A DNA stretch of 64,000 nt from Methanoplanus limicola DSM 2279. Its GTDB lineage: Archaea; Halobacteriota; Methanomicrobia; Methanomicrobiales; Methanomicrobiaceae. The notes beneath the pieces were generated by a model. The model worked only from the letters and a program-made list of their open reading frames with translations. It did not search any database and was not told the origin of the DNA. Positions 9,866-18,773 of this stretch are shown here, one piece after another. The stretch's first letter is position 1. Every line of letters begins with the position of its first letter. The stretch is taken from NCBI RefSeq assembly GCF_000243255.1, contig NZ_CM001436.1, forward strand, positions 2,458,020 through 2,522,019, given 5' to 3'. Made by a program: the position numbers and the translations under genes.

Positions 9866-10147
9866 TTAAAAATCCAGAATATTACCAATTTCATAGTTTA
9901 AAGGAGTTTCCAGAGTAATATCATCCTTTTCAAATATATCCACATAAACGAGGCCGTCCTTTGAAACATAGATATTATGGCTGTATGGTAGTGCAAAAGG
10001 CATTGAAAAGAGTAAAAACTGCTTAAATTTACTTTTGTCACCCATTGTTGAGAGGTTATTTAAGACATCCTCCAAATTTTCAATCTCATCGACATTACCT
10101 GAGAGTTTCAGGGTGTAATCATTGATCTCAACTTCTTCATTATTCAT
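9866..10147 (-). CDS. Hypothetical 93-residue protein
   Basis: Not recognised. An acidic, soluble-looking protein of 93 residues rich in Asn, Asp and Glu, with an N-terminal NNEEVEIND and a beta-like stretch NIYVSKDGLVYVDIFEKDD. It stands alone on the minus strand between chlD and the insertion sequence, 156 bases from the IS target duplication, and is more AT-rich than chlID. The ORF could be a remnant or a small accessory gene. Confidence 0.5.
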   Translation of the reverse strand: MNNEEVEINDYTLKLSGNVDEIENLEDVLNNLSTMGDKSKFKQFLLFSMPFALPYSHNIYVSKDGLVYVDIFEKDDITLETPLNYEIGNILDF

Positions 10148-10303
10148 ATATCCACATTGGAATGACTGGCATATAATTGTTCATCTGTTTCTCCCGGAAA
10201 TCCAGAAAAAGGGATAAACGGATATTATGAAAATACAGGCAACAGGCAGTATTTAATCCAGGCTGAAATTACCAAACAGGTATAAAATATGATCTGATAC
10301 TTA

Positions 10304-10311
10304 AAGAAATA
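10304..10311. repeat. 8-bp target-site duplication, left copy
   Basis: AAGAAATA lies directly outside the left terminal inverted repeat of the insertion sequence and is repeated exactly at 11604-11611. Confidence 0.9.
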
Positions 10312-11603
10312 GGTTCTTCGCTATTTCATGTGGGTAACCCAAAGTTAAGCTGACCTAGTCTCAGGTAAACCATAGTCATAAAATTCTTAATATTTTTGTA
10401 CCCTCTTGCAGTTCTTTTGAGAGTCTGAATTGAACTATTCAACCCCTCCAAGATACCATTGGTAACATGAGATTTGATGTAATTAACCACGCCGGTCCAA
10501 TGAGATTTTATTGTTTTTGCTGCTGTAATTACTGGTTCAAGTCTTGAGTGTGTTGCCCAGAAATACCACTTCTTTAGATATTTCACCGCAGTGTTTAGAT
10601 CCTCGACGCTCCAAAACATTTGAAGACTTAATTTTATATTATATGCCCTTACAGTCTTTAGATTCATATCCTTTAGGTTTCCAAGACTCTTTTTTTGTTT
10701 ACTGGTTAAATTCTGAGGATTTTTTAACCAAATATAGCGTGTTCTTTTAAGAAGGAGATTATTCACCTGTTCTTCCCTTCTAACTTGATCAACTGCTTCA
10801 TTCATGATTTTCATGACATGGAATTTATCGTAAGTGACTTCGGCCTTCGGAAAATTCTCTTTGCTGCCACTAATGAAAGCGGGAGACATATCACAACAGA
10901 TTTGGGAGATATTCTCAATATCACCATTATGAGCTAAAAAATCCTCTTTAAAACTCTTAATTGTAGAGGAATCCTTTCCATGAGTTAAATACAGGACTTT
11001 TGAATTATCCAGATCAGCAACCACCGTTATATAGTCATGACCCTTTTTGCACGAGGTTTCGTCAATACCAATGGATGTAACATCAGAAAAATCCTCAATA
11101 TCACGAGCTTTGTGAACGTAATGACTAATAACTCTCCATATTCTTGTGTCGGTTTCACCAATTAGTTCAGAAATATGTGATACTGGCATTTTCTGGGCCA
11201 TTATGATTATTAGGCTCTCCATAAGGAGTGTAAAGCCACTTTGCTTTCGTGACCAGGGAACTTTTGCAAGATGAATACCACATTCTTCACATTTCACTCT
11301 TGGTACACGGCAATGAAGATAGCATTTATACTGGAAAAAGTTTAGATGTCGCCATATTTTTTCAGATGTATCATATGCCTTGCAATCTTCTTTCTCACAT
11401 TTAGGGCAAATGAATTCTGATCCTGCTATGAAATTAATCCAAATGTCAAGTTTGTTTTCATCAGGATTAAACTCAATATTTTCAATATACCATGGCTCTT
11501 CAATATTCAATGCAAGTTGAAATAGTTCCTTTTCAAGCATGTTCCAACAAAGAAATTTTGTTAGATGAAGTATTTAAATACCCACACAATTTGACGAAGA
11601 GCC
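10312..11603 (-). mobile_element. Complete ISL3-family insertion sequence, 1292 bp
   Basis: The ends are imperfect 24-bp inverted repeats (17 of 24 match): the left begins GGTTCTTCG and ends TGTGGGT (10312-10335), and the right, read inward, begins GGCTCTTCG and ends TGTGGGT (11603-11580). GGnTCTTCG termini and 8-bp duplications are typical of the ISL3 family. One intact transposase fills the element. The flanking AAGAAATA duplication is exact, so the insertion is probably fairly recent and the element may still be active. It landed in the spacer upstream of the second importer operon and does not break a gene that can be seen. Confidence 0.93.
10326..11540 (-). CDS. ISL3-family transposase
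   Basis: A 404-residue protein with an N-terminal zinc-finger region (CPKCEKEDC and CEECGIH, about residues 39-90), a helix-turn-helix-like middle, and the ISL3 DDE catalytic domain: IGIDETSCKKGHDYITVV (first Asp about 158), CCDMSPAFISG (second Asp) and the late Glu in NGILEGLNS. The stop codon lies within the left inverted repeat, as is common in compact IS elements. No frameshift or stop is seen, so it looks functional. Confidence 0.93.
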   Translation of the reverse strand: MLEKELFQLALNIEEPWYIENIEFNPDENKLDIWINFIAGSEFICPKCEKEDCKAYDTSEKIWRHLNFFQYKCYLHCRVPRVKCEECGIHLAKVPWSRKQSGFTLLMESLIIIMAQKMPVSHISELIGETDTRIWRVISHYVHKARDIEDFSDVTSIGIDETSCKKGHDYITVVADLDNSKVLYLTHGKDSSTIKSFKEDFLAHNGDIENISQICCDMSPAFISGSKENFPKAEVTYDKFHVMKIMNEAVDQVRREEQVNNLLLKRTRYIWLKNPQNLTSKQKKSLGNLKDMNLKTVRAYNIKLSLQMFWSVEDLNTAVKYLKKWYFWATHSRLEPVITAAKTIKSHWTGVVNYIKSHVTNGILEGLNSSIQTLKRTARGYKNIKNFMTMVYLRLGQLNFGLPT

Positions 11604-11611
11604 AAGAAATA
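11604..11611. repeat. 8-bp target-site duplication, right copy
   Basis: AAGAAATA, the exact partner of 10304-10311, just outside the right inverted repeat. Confidence 0.9.
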
Positions 11612-11792
11612 ATTCCCACAATGATTAGGCACACCCGAACAAATTTAGACAATATTTAGTATTACAAAATTATTAAAAATATTTACAAAAATTAAATCTA
11701 AAGGAGAGAAATACATAATCAGTACTACAGATTAAATATATTGTAATACCAAACTTTAGAATTATGCGTAAGTGCAGGAGAGACAGAAAAAG

Positions 11793-12872
11793 ATGACTGA
11801 GCATTTCAGTCTGAGGGAGAAGCTATCAAATATCGGCTATGACTGCTCCGACGGATTTAATGAGGCAAAAAAAACTGCCATCCTGGGAATATTGTTCATC
11901 ATACTCGCCGTAACAGCTTCAGTTGCGGTTGTGATGGGTGCATATGACATAACAATTGCCGATGTCTATAAGACAATATTCACCCATATCACATTCGGAG
12001 ATACTACTGAGATCCCAAAACTTCATAATACAATAATCTGGGATATACGGGTACCAAGAATTCTGCTTGCGGTATTCGTCGGCGGTGCTCTTGCAATCGC
12101 CGGTGCGGTATTTCAGGGCGTATTCAGAAACCCCCTTGTTGAGCCTTATATCCTGGGTGTGTCATCCGGAGCAGCATTTGGTGCCGCAATGGGAATAGTA
12201 TTCCCTGCAATATTCTTCTCAATTCAGCTTTCAGCCTTCGCATTCGGATCGATGGCTGTTGCAATGGCTTATATGCTGGCACGGGTTAGAGGCGAGACAC
12301 CGATTGTAACGCTCATCCTTGCCGGAGTCATTATCGGCTCCATCTTTGCAGCACTGGTATCACTGCTTAAATATATGGCGGACGATACGGCATTAAGGGA
12401 GATAGTCTTCTGGCTCATGGGCGGTTTTTACTATGCAACCTGGAACGACGTCTTCATGCTCGGTCCGGTTGTGATAGTCTGCTTCTTCATACTGTGGGCA
12501 CTTGGATGGAAGCTTAATATCCTCTCGATGGGTGACGAGGAGGCAAGAACCCTCGGTGTAAATCCGGAGAGGTACAAGTTTATCGTTGTCGCCCTCGCCA
12601 CCGCCGTAACCGCCTTTGCGGTCTCGCTTGTCGGCATAATTGCCTGGGTCGGGCTTATGATGCCCCATGCCTCAAGGATGCTGCTCGGCCCCGACAACCG
12701 CTTTGTGATTCCGGCCTCGCTCATGATGGGCGGATTTTACCTCATCGTCTGCGATACCCTCGCAAGGACAATTACAAGTGCCGAAATTCCGGTGGGGATT
12801 TTAGCCTCAATTCTTGGTGCACCGTACCTCTGCTACCTGCTGAGAAACAAAGGCGGTGTGATCTTCGGGTGA
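11793..12872 (+). CDS. ABC importer permease, FecCD/BtuC family (second system)
   Basis: From ATG 11793 the protein has 359 residues; a GTG at 11772 in the same frame is possible but AGGAGAG at 11776-11782 fits the ATG. About ten membrane helices follow a ~35-residue cytoplasmic head. Family signatures are IIWDIRVPRILLAVFVGGAL, GAVFQGVFRNPLVEPYILGV and IIAWVGLMMPHASRMLLGPD. It is first in an operon of six genes ending at 17952, with ATPase, two methyltransferases and two lipoprotein binding proteins. It is a distant paralogue of the permease at 3760. The insertion sequence sits 190 bases upstream and may affect its promoter. Confidence 0.92.
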   Translation: MTEHFSLREKLSNIGYDCSDGFNEAKKTAILGILFIILAVTASVAVVMGAYDITIADVYKTIFTHITFGDTTEIPKLHNTIIWDIRVPRILLAVFVGGALAIAGAVFQGVFRNPLVEPYILGVSSGAAFGAAMGIVFPAIFFSIQLSAFAFGSMAVAMAYMLARVRGETPIVTLILAGVIIGSIFAALVSLLKYMADDTALREIVFWLMGGFYYATWNDVFMLGPVVIVCFFILWALGWKLNILSMGDEEARTLGVNPERYKFIVVALATAVTAFAVSLVGIIAWVGLMMPHASRMLLGPDNRFVIPASLMMGGFYLIVCDTLARTITSAEIPVGILASILGAPYLCYLLRNKGGVIFG

Positions 12873-12876
12873 TATT

Positions 12877-13734
12877 ATGATCCAGGTAAATGACATTCAT
12901 TTCTCATACGGGAATTTTCCGGTCCTCTCCGGGATTTCCTTTGGTGTGGACAGAGGAGAGTTATGCGGACTTTTCGGCCCTAACGGGTCCGGGAAGACGA
13001 CACTGTTTAAATGCTGCCTCGGCTTTCTGAAAACCGGAAGAGGGACAGTATCCATGAACGGTGAACCTACTTCAGGAAAAAAAACAGAAGAGCTTGCAAA
13101 GGTGGTCTCATATGTCCCGCAGGAGCATAAGCCGCCCTTCCCGTACCTTGTCCGGGAAGTTGTCCTGATGGGCAGGACTCCGCATCTCGGCGGATTTTTC
13201 GGCGTAAAAAAGAAGGACAAACAGATTGCCCTTGACGCACTTGAAAAACTCGAGATCTCAGACCTCTCAGACCGCCCTTATAATCAGCTCTCCGGCGGGC
13301 AGAGGCAGATGGTTCTCATGGCACGGGCGCTGGCACAGGATACGCCTGTCCTTTTCCTTGACGAGCCGACAAGTGCCCTTGATTTCCAGAACCAGATGAA
13401 GATCTGGAAGATTATGCGTGAGATATCAGAAGACGGAAAGACCATCATTGCGTGCAGCCATGACCCAAACCACGTCTCCTGGTTCTGTGACCGTGTGGTC
13501 GTCGTCGGCAGTGAGGGCATCGTCGCCAACGGACCGCCGTCCGAGGTCATATCAGAGGAAACTCTCTCTGTGATCTACAGTGATGCATGCTCAGTCAGGT
13601 CGATTGGCGGTGTCCGGATGGTTATGCCGGGCTGTATTATGAACCCGGAAAAATCCCGTGCGGCGTATTCAGAATACTTAAGCGATCCGGAGATGAGCAG
13701 CAGGGCCTGTGAAGTCTCCCTGAATGCAGTGTGA
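12877..13734 (+). CDS. ABC importer ATPase, BtuD/FecE type (second system)
   Basis: A 285-residue ATPase with Walker A LFGPNGSGKTT, signature QLSGGQRQMV, Walker B VLFLDEPTSALD and switch His in ACSHDPNH. It starts four bases after the permease stop and overlaps a GTG upstream of the next gene. It has a ~45-residue C-terminal extension after the ATPase fold (GGVRMVMPGCIMNPEKSR) as in many BtuD proteins. It powers the permease at 11793, probably for corrinoid or metal-chelate uptake. Confidence 0.92.
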   Translation: MIQVNDIHFSYGNFPVLSGISFGVDRGELCGLFGPNGSGKTTLFKCCLGFLKTGRGTVSMNGEPTSGKKTEELAKVVSYVPQEHKPPFPYLVREVVLMGRTPHLGGFFGVKKKDKQIALDALEKLEISDLSDRPYNQLSGGQRQMVLMARALAQDTPVLFLDEPTSALDFQNQMKIWKIMREISEDGKTIIACSHDPNHVSWFCDRVVVVGSEGIVANGPPSEVISEETLSVIYSDACSVRSIGGVRMVMPGCIMNPEKSRAAYSEYLSDPEMSSRACEVSLNAV

Positions 13735-13757
13735 AAAAGATTAAGGAGATTAATATA

Positions 13758-14600
13758 ATGACAGAAAATACCGACTGGAATTTAGTCTGGAAAGAGAAAT
13801 ATGAGAAAAATCTTCTCTCAAGGGGGAAGGGTGACTGTGCAGGTATATGGGACTGTAAAGAGAAGGCAAAGGAGTTTCTTGACCGGTCAAACAAGAACCC
13901 CGGCCGTGTCAGGGAAGTTGTTGAATTTTTAAATCCGGATAAAGACAGCAGAATTCTGGACGTCGGTTCGGGGCCGGGGACTCTTGCAGTGCCGCTTGCA
14001 AAGATGGCCGGGCATGTGACCGCAGTTGAACCGTCGCCCGGTATGGCGGATGTTATGGCCGGGTATGCCGCAGAAGAAGGCGTTAACAACCTTAATATTG
14101 TACGGAAGAGGTGGGAGGATGTCGTTCCCGGAACTGACCTTATGGACAGTTACGATATTGTCTTTGCATCTCATTCGCTTGGAATGCCGGATATAAAAGA
14201 GTCTGTTGAAAAGATGAATGCGGTCTCATCCGGAAAGGTCTGTCTGCTATGGTTTGCCGGAATTACAGCATGGGAGCAGAGGATGGTGGATTTATGGCCT
14301 CAGCTTCACGGGAGGGAATACTGCTGCGGACCGAAGGCAGATGTGCTCTTTAACCTCCTCTGTTCAATGGATATTTATCCACATGCCGAACCGTGGACTT
14401 TTGCAAATAATTTCCATTACCCGGACTATGATACGGCATTTGATGATTTAAGGGAGCAGTATGGCGTATCCACCGCAGAGCAGGAGTCTGTCCTTGCCCG
14501 GTACCTGAAAAGTTCACTGGCAGAGGAGAACGGAAATCTCCTCTTTCCGGGGACAACCACAGGAATGAAACTCTGGTGGGAGACTGACAGATGCAGGTAA
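13758..14600 (+). CDS. Class I SAM-dependent methyltransferase, first copy
   Basis: Start chosen at ATG 13758 because AAGGAG lies at 13743-13748; a GTG at 13731 overlapping the previous stop would add nine residues. About 280 residues. The SAM-binding motif I is LDVGSGPGTLAVPLA and motif II is AVEPSPGM; the protein begins with DWNLVWKEKYEKN. It is cytosolic. A paralogue lies at 15836, and each copy is followed and overlapped by a binding-protein gene. This steady pairing with an importer suggests methylation of the imported compound or a step in its assimilation; the substrate is unknown. Conserved CCGPKADVLFNLL in the C-terminal half is shared with the second copy (CCTPQADIIYNVL). Confidence 0.88.
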   Translation: MTENTDWNLVWKEKYEKNLLSRGKGDCAGIWDCKEKAKEFLDRSNKNPGRVREVVEFLNPDKDSRILDVGSGPGTLAVPLAKMAGHVTAVEPSPGMADVMAGYAAEEGVNNLNIVRKRWEDVVPGTDLMDSYDIVFASHSLGMPDIKESVEKMNAVSSGKVCLLWFAGITAWEQRMVDLWPQLHGREYCCGPKADVLFNLLCSMDIYPHAEPWTFANNFHYPDYDTAFDDLREQYGVSTAEQESVLARYLKSSLAEENGNLLFPGTTTGMKLWWETDRCR

Positions 14601-15832
14601 AGGGAACCGCAGGGTGGATCATTTCGATTTCTGCCCTGGTCTTCCTTCTTATTTTCTCTGCCGGATGCGTATCCCAGACGGCAGAAAAAGGCCCTTTGGA
14701 TACAGTGGCAGATTCAGGAGATTACCGGACTATTACCGATTCAAGGGGCGTTGAGGTTAAAATTCCGGCTGAGATTACACGTGTTGTGACTGTATCCGAC
14801 GGGCTTGTCGAGGGTGTGATGTATGCACTTGGAGTTGAGGACACACTCTCAGGGCTTGGCTCTGCCTGTATTCAGAAGGACTGGACGTACTCTTATCCGA
14901 CAGATGACGGCGGATATGTAAACGGTTCGGGCGGGTGCAATATCATGCAGGTCTTATATCCGGAGATAAGGGAGCTGCCGCTTGTTATGCAGTCAGGTTC
15001 TGCGATGAATTATGAGACTTTATCTTCGCTTGAACCGGACGTTGTGATCCTCAGGCTTGGCAGCTGTTCCCTCCAGGAGAAGGACAGCGAGACTGCAAAA
15101 AAGACGATTGAGACTATAGAATCACTTGGCATCCCGCTTGTTGTCCTGTACAGCCCCAACTGTTACGAAGACGCCTCGCTGTCCCGGATCTCTGATGAGA
15201 TTGGGATTATCGGCGATGTCTTCGGTAAAAAAGAAGAGGCAGAAGAGATTGCCGGATATCTTGAGTCACAGACTGCTTTTGTAGAAGAGCGGACAGCAGA
15301 TATTCCGGAAGATGAAAAGCCGTCTGTCCTGATGTTTGGCTTATCACCCACACACCGTGCACAGGGCGGTGCGGGTGTTGTCCAGGGGCTTGGGACAACG
15401 GAATCCTATATGATTGAGGATTCAGTAAATGCCATAAATGCCTACCAGGTTGAAGCCGGGGCGTTTCAGATTGTGAATGCCGAGCAGGTCCTTGCCCTTG
15501 ACCCCGATGTTATCGTTCTCTGTACTGCATGGGGATATCACCCTCCCGGAGAGCTGACTGAAGCTACATACTATGAGTCACTGAGGGAACTTTCGGCTGT
15601 AAAAACCGGGCGTGTAATGTCACTGCCGTGGACGCCGTGCAACTGTGCAAAGAGACTGGAATATCCGATAGATCTGATGGTCATTGCAAAGGCTGCATAT
15701 CCGGAGAAGTTTGAGAATGTCGCACTCGATGAATGGCTGACTGGATTTTACAAGAACGTATATGGCGTGGATGATAACACGGCAGAGAAACTCAGGGCAG
15801 CACAGTGGATGAACTGGTGTGTGGAGGAATGA
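14591..15832 (+). CDS. Lipoprotein substrate-binding protein, FecB/BtuF type, first copy
   Basis: A 413-residue exported protein with a lipobox (FSAGC, Cys about residue 26), so membrane-anchored. The binding fold starts at ITDSRGVEVKIPAEITRVV and includes SSLEPDVVILR and LALDPDVIVLCTAW. A C-terminal motif TPCNCAKRLEYP is shared with the paralogue at 16717; the C-x-C is unusual for this family and could bind a metal or the ligand. The start overlaps the methyltransferase stop by ten bases. It and the second copy probably deliver related ligands to the one permease/ATPase pair upstream. Confidence 0.9.
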   Translation: MQVKGTAGWIISISALVFLLIFSAGCVSQTAEKGPLDTVADSGDYRTITDSRGVEVKIPAEITRVVTVSDGLVEGVMYALGVEDTLSGLGSACIQKDWTYSYPTDDGGYVNGSGGCNIMQVLYPEIRELPLVMQSGSAMNYETLSSLEPDVVILRLGSCSLQEKDSETAKKTIETIESLGIPLVVLYSPNCYEDASLSRISDEIGIIGDVFGKKEEAEEIAGYLESQTAFVEERTADIPEDEKPSVLMFGLSPTHRAQGGAGVVQGLGTTESYMIEDSVNAINAYQVEAGAFQIVNAEQVLALDPDVIVLCTAWGYHPPGELTEATYYESLRELSAVKTGRVMSLPWTPCNCAKRLEYPIDLMVIAKAAYPEKFENVALDEWLTGFYKNVYGVDDNTAEKLRAAQWMNWCVEE

Positions 15833-15835
15833 AGA

Positions 15836-16720
15836 ATGAATACCAGGAGAAACAGCATCGGAGCTGACTGGGATCTCATCTGGAATGAGGTCAACAGTGC
15901 AAATATCAGCTGTGGTGCGTATGGTGAATGTGCCTCGATATGGGAGAGTAAGGAACAGGCAGAGAGTTTTCTGAAGAGTTCAGAGGATGACCCAACAAGG
16001 CTGAATTATATTCTTGGGGAACTGCCTTTATCTCCGGAATTTCGTGTACTGGATATCGGCTCAGGGCCGGGGACTGTTGCAGTGCCGGTTGCAGGTAAGG
16101 TTGCCCATGTAACGGCGGTTGAGCCTTCACCCGGTATGGCGGATGTCATGGAGAAGTATGCAGCCCGAAAAGGGGTGTCCAACCTGGATATTGTGAGGAA
16201 ACGCTGGGAGGACCTTGACCCCTTTACTGAACTATCAGGCCCTTATGACCTTGTAATTGCTTCTTATTCGCTTGGGATGCAGGACCTGGGGGAGGCAGTC
16301 CGTAAGATGTGTGCGGTTTCGTCCGGACGGGTGTATATATTCTGGATTTCAGGGCTGCCGGACTGGGAGAGAGGTATGGTTAAGCTCTGGCCGGAGCTTC
16401 ATGGCAGGGATTTCTGCTGCACTCCGCAGGCCGATATCATCTATAATGTCCTCTATTCCATGGGTATTTATCCGGATATGAAGGTCCGCAGGATTGAGAG
16501 CAGGACCGTGTTTCCCGATATGAATGTTATGCTGTCGCATTACAGCAGGGTCTATAATGTACAGACCGAAAGGCAGGAGGAGATTTTAAAGAGCTATCTT
16601 GAGGAAATATCAGATAAAAAGAAAGATTGCTGTGAGATCTCAGGAACAAATATGAGTACTGTCTTCTGGTGGGATGTCACGCAGTACGGGAATAATTTGT
16701 ATGATGGAGAATACAGATGA
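15836..16720 (+). CDS. Class I SAM-dependent methyltransferase, second copy
   Basis: A 294-residue paralogue of the enzyme at 13758, with motif I LDIGSGPGTVAVPVA, motif II AVEPSPGM and the same DWDLIWNEV head. It starts three bases after the preceding binding protein and overlaps the next one by four bases (ATGA). The conserved middle (GMADVM, IVRKRWEDL, SLGMQDL) shows that the two enzymes came from one duplication of a [methyltransferase - binding protein] unit. Substrate unknown; a tetrapyrrole, corrinoid ligand or metallophore is inferred from context only. Confidence 0.88.
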   Translation: MNTRRNSIGADWDLIWNEVNSANISCGAYGECASIWESKEQAESFLKSSEDDPTRLNYILGELPLSPEFRVLDIGSGPGTVAVPVAGKVAHVTAVEPSPGMADVMEKYAARKGVSNLDIVRKRWEDLDPFTELSGPYDLVIASYSLGMQDLGEAVRKMCAVSSGRVYIFWISGLPDWERGMVKLWPELHGRDFCCTPQADIIYNVLYSMGIYPDMKVRRIESRTVFPDMNVMLSHYSRVYNVQTERQEEILKSYLEEISDKKKDCCEISGTNMSTVFWWDVTQYGNNLYDGEYR

Positions 16721-17952
16721 ATAACAGAATATTTGCACTCCTTTTTATTCTGCTTGCGGCTTCTGCGGTCTTCTGCGGCTGTACCGCACAGTCGGCAGAT
16801 ACAGTAAAAGCCGCAGGTGCAGATGAATTCAGGACAGTTACCGACTCAAGGGGGGTTGAGGTTAAAATTCCGGCTGAGATCAACCGGGTTGTTACGATCT
16901 CAGACGGTATGGTCGAAGGCATTATGACTGTTCTGGGTGTTGAAGATAAGATTGTCGGGGTTGGCTCGTCATGTATCCAGAGGAATTTTAATTATACCTA
17001 CCAGACTGCCGGTGGCGAATCTTATGAGTATAAAGACGGGATGAACCCTGTCACTTATCTTAACCGCTGGATTATAGATCTTCCAAGGATAAGTGAGTCC
17101 GGGTCAGCTCTTAATTTTGAGGCTTTGTCATCGTTAAATCCGGATGTTGTAATTATGAGGGCTGGTTCATGTTCGGTCCGTTATATTGACGATGAATCAG
17201 TTAAGAAGTCAATTGAGACTATTGAATCGCTTGGCATTCCGCTTGTGGTAATCTATGGTCCAAACTGCTATGATGAGCCTGATCTGACCAAAATTTCGGA
17301 TGAGATAAGAATTGTGGGCGATGTATTCGGAGAGGAGGAGAGTGCTGAAAAGCTTGCGGCCTATCTTGAAGAGCAGGTTCTGATCGTTTCTGAACGGACA
17401 AAGAATGTTCCCGGTGGTGAGAAGCCGAAAGTGCTGATATTCGGTCTTTCGCCGACTGCAAGAAAGGCCGGTGGCGCCGGGCAGGTTTTCGGGCTTGATA
17501 CTATTGAGTCGTATTTTATAACCGATATTTGCCATGCTAAAAATGCCTTTGATGAAGCCGGGTATTTTAAGACCGTTTCATCGGAGCAGATACTTGCATT
17601 AGATCCGGATGTGATTGTGCTCTGTACAGCCTCCGGTTACCATCCGCCTGAGGAACTTTATTCTGCTCCGTATTACCAGAATCTGGCCGAACTAACGGCA
17701 GTGAAAGAGAGAAGAGTTGCAGCACTGCCATGGACTCCGTGCAACTGTGCCAAGAGGCTTGAGTATCCGGTTGATGTTATGGTAATTGCGAAGGCTTCCT
17801 ATCCGGAATTATTTGAGGACATTGAGCTGTCAGACTGGCTTTTGGACTTTTATGAAAATGTCTACGGTGTTGATGCAGGGACAGCCGAAGAGCTGAGAAG
17901 TACACAGTGGATGGACTGGTGTGTTGAGGAATGCCCGACCTGTGCCAACTGA
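16717..17952 (+). CDS. Lipoprotein substrate-binding protein, FecB/BtuF type, second copy
   Basis: A 411-residue exported lipoprotein (lipobox ending FCGC, Cys about 21) closely similar to the protein at 14591. Shared blocks include VTDSRGVEVKIPAEI, GIPLVVIYGPNCYDE, LALDPDVIVLCTASGYHPPEEL and TPCNCAKRLEYP. Near the end there is an extra Cys pair, CVEECPTC, not seen in the first copy beyond CVEE. It is last in the operon. Two binding proteins for one permease suggests two related ligands or two affinities. Confidence 0.9.
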   Translation: MNNRIFALLFILLAASAVFCGCTAQSADTVKAAGADEFRTVTDSRGVEVKIPAEINRVVTISDGMVEGIMTVLGVEDKIVGVGSSCIQRNFNYTYQTAGGESYEYKDGMNPVTYLNRWIIDLPRISESGSALNFEALSSLNPDVVIMRAGSCSVRYIDDESVKKSIETIESLGIPLVVIYGPNCYDEPDLTKISDEIRIVGDVFGEEESAEKLAAYLEEQVLIVSERTKNVPGGEKPKVLIFGLSPTARKAGGAGQVFGLDTIESYFITDICHAKNAFDEAGYFKTVSSEQILALDPDVIVLCTASGYHPPEELYSAPYYQNLAELTAVKERRVAALPWTPCNCAKRLEYPVDVMVIAKASYPELFEDIELSDWLLDFYENVYGVDAGTAEELRSTQWMDWCVEECPTCAN

Positions 17953-18016
17953 ATTAACGCTGGTTTCAGGCGGAATTGTTGAGATGTTGAAATAATAAAA
18001 ATTGTCTGACATTCAA

Positions 18017-18241
18017 TTAATTATTAAGCCATTCTTCTCTTGTTATATTCGCCTGCTTTAGTATTCTTGACAGCAAATCGACACTAATATCTTTTTGATG
18101 CGGATTTGGAATAGTCAGGATGAGATCACCTTTTATCATGTATGGGTGTTTACCACCCTGATATGGTCCGTCAAAATTAAGCTGCCTGAGTCGCTTTATG
18201 AATTCATTCCATGAAACAGGTGATAATTTAGACTGTGACAC
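18017..18241 (-). CDS. hicA: HicA-family mRNA interferase toxin
   Basis: A 74-residue protein of the YcfA/HicA double-stranded RNA-binding-like fold, with SWNEFIKRLRQLNF at the start, the catalytic His region QGGKHPYMIKG and TIPNPHQKDISVDLLSRILKQA. HicA toxins cut mRNA and are held by HicB. It is read after hicB and overlaps it by 14 bases, the antitoxin-first order. It lies between the second importer and the type I methylase gene, in the start of the defence island. Confidence 0.85.
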   Translation of the reverse strand: MSQSKLSPVSWNEFIKRLRQLNFDGPYQGGKHPYMIKGDLILTIPNPHQKDISVDLLSRILKQANITREEWLNN

Positions 18242-18488
18242 CGGTATTCATCCTTGAAAACTCTTCTATTTTATATCCGTCTATAGGCGGTATGGAAAGA
18301 CCTTTTCTAAGCCTTATAACAATCCAGCCATCGATCACTTCAGCAAGATTATTACGGCATTCTTCAAGTGTTTTACCAGTGGCCCAGACTCCTGCAAGTC
18401 CGGGAACTTCACCATAATAAGGCTCATCGTCTTCAATAATCTCGTAATTTGCTTTTGATAATGCTGCCTGAATATATTCAATTATCAT
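18228..18488 (-). CDS. hicB: HicB-family antitoxin
   Basis: An 86-residue HicB/UPF0150-type antitoxin: partial RNase H-like fold with DDEPYYGEVPGLAGVWATGKTLEECRNNLAEVIDGWI and a C-terminal tail ending near SIPPIDGYK. It precedes and overlaps hicA at 18017 and is expected to neutralise it and repress the pair. The short C-terminus (FSRMNTGVTV) is not a clear DNA-binding domain. Confidence 0.85.
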   Translation of the reverse strand: MIIEYIQAALSKANYEIIEDDEPYYGEVPGLAGVWATGKTLEECRNNLAEVIDGWIVIRLRKGLSIPPIDGYKIEEFSRMNTGVTV

Positions 18489-18773
18489 ATTATATACCCC
18501 GTTTAAATTTTTGATTTTCCCGGCACATATAGATTATCGTATTATCAGGCAATTTAATTAATGTATCGTAGATGTACAGATTTTCTTCTTACAAAGGATA
18601 ATAACTATATCACCAGAGGATAACTTCAAAATTGAGTGGTTATTCCTTCTTCTTAAACTTCTCAACAACAATCCTTATTTTTTTGTCTTCACCACGTTCA
18701 ATGGACCCCGGCATGGTTCTGAGCAGTAGTGCCTTCCGGGAAAAATACCAGTATTTTCCATGATGAGTGAATA

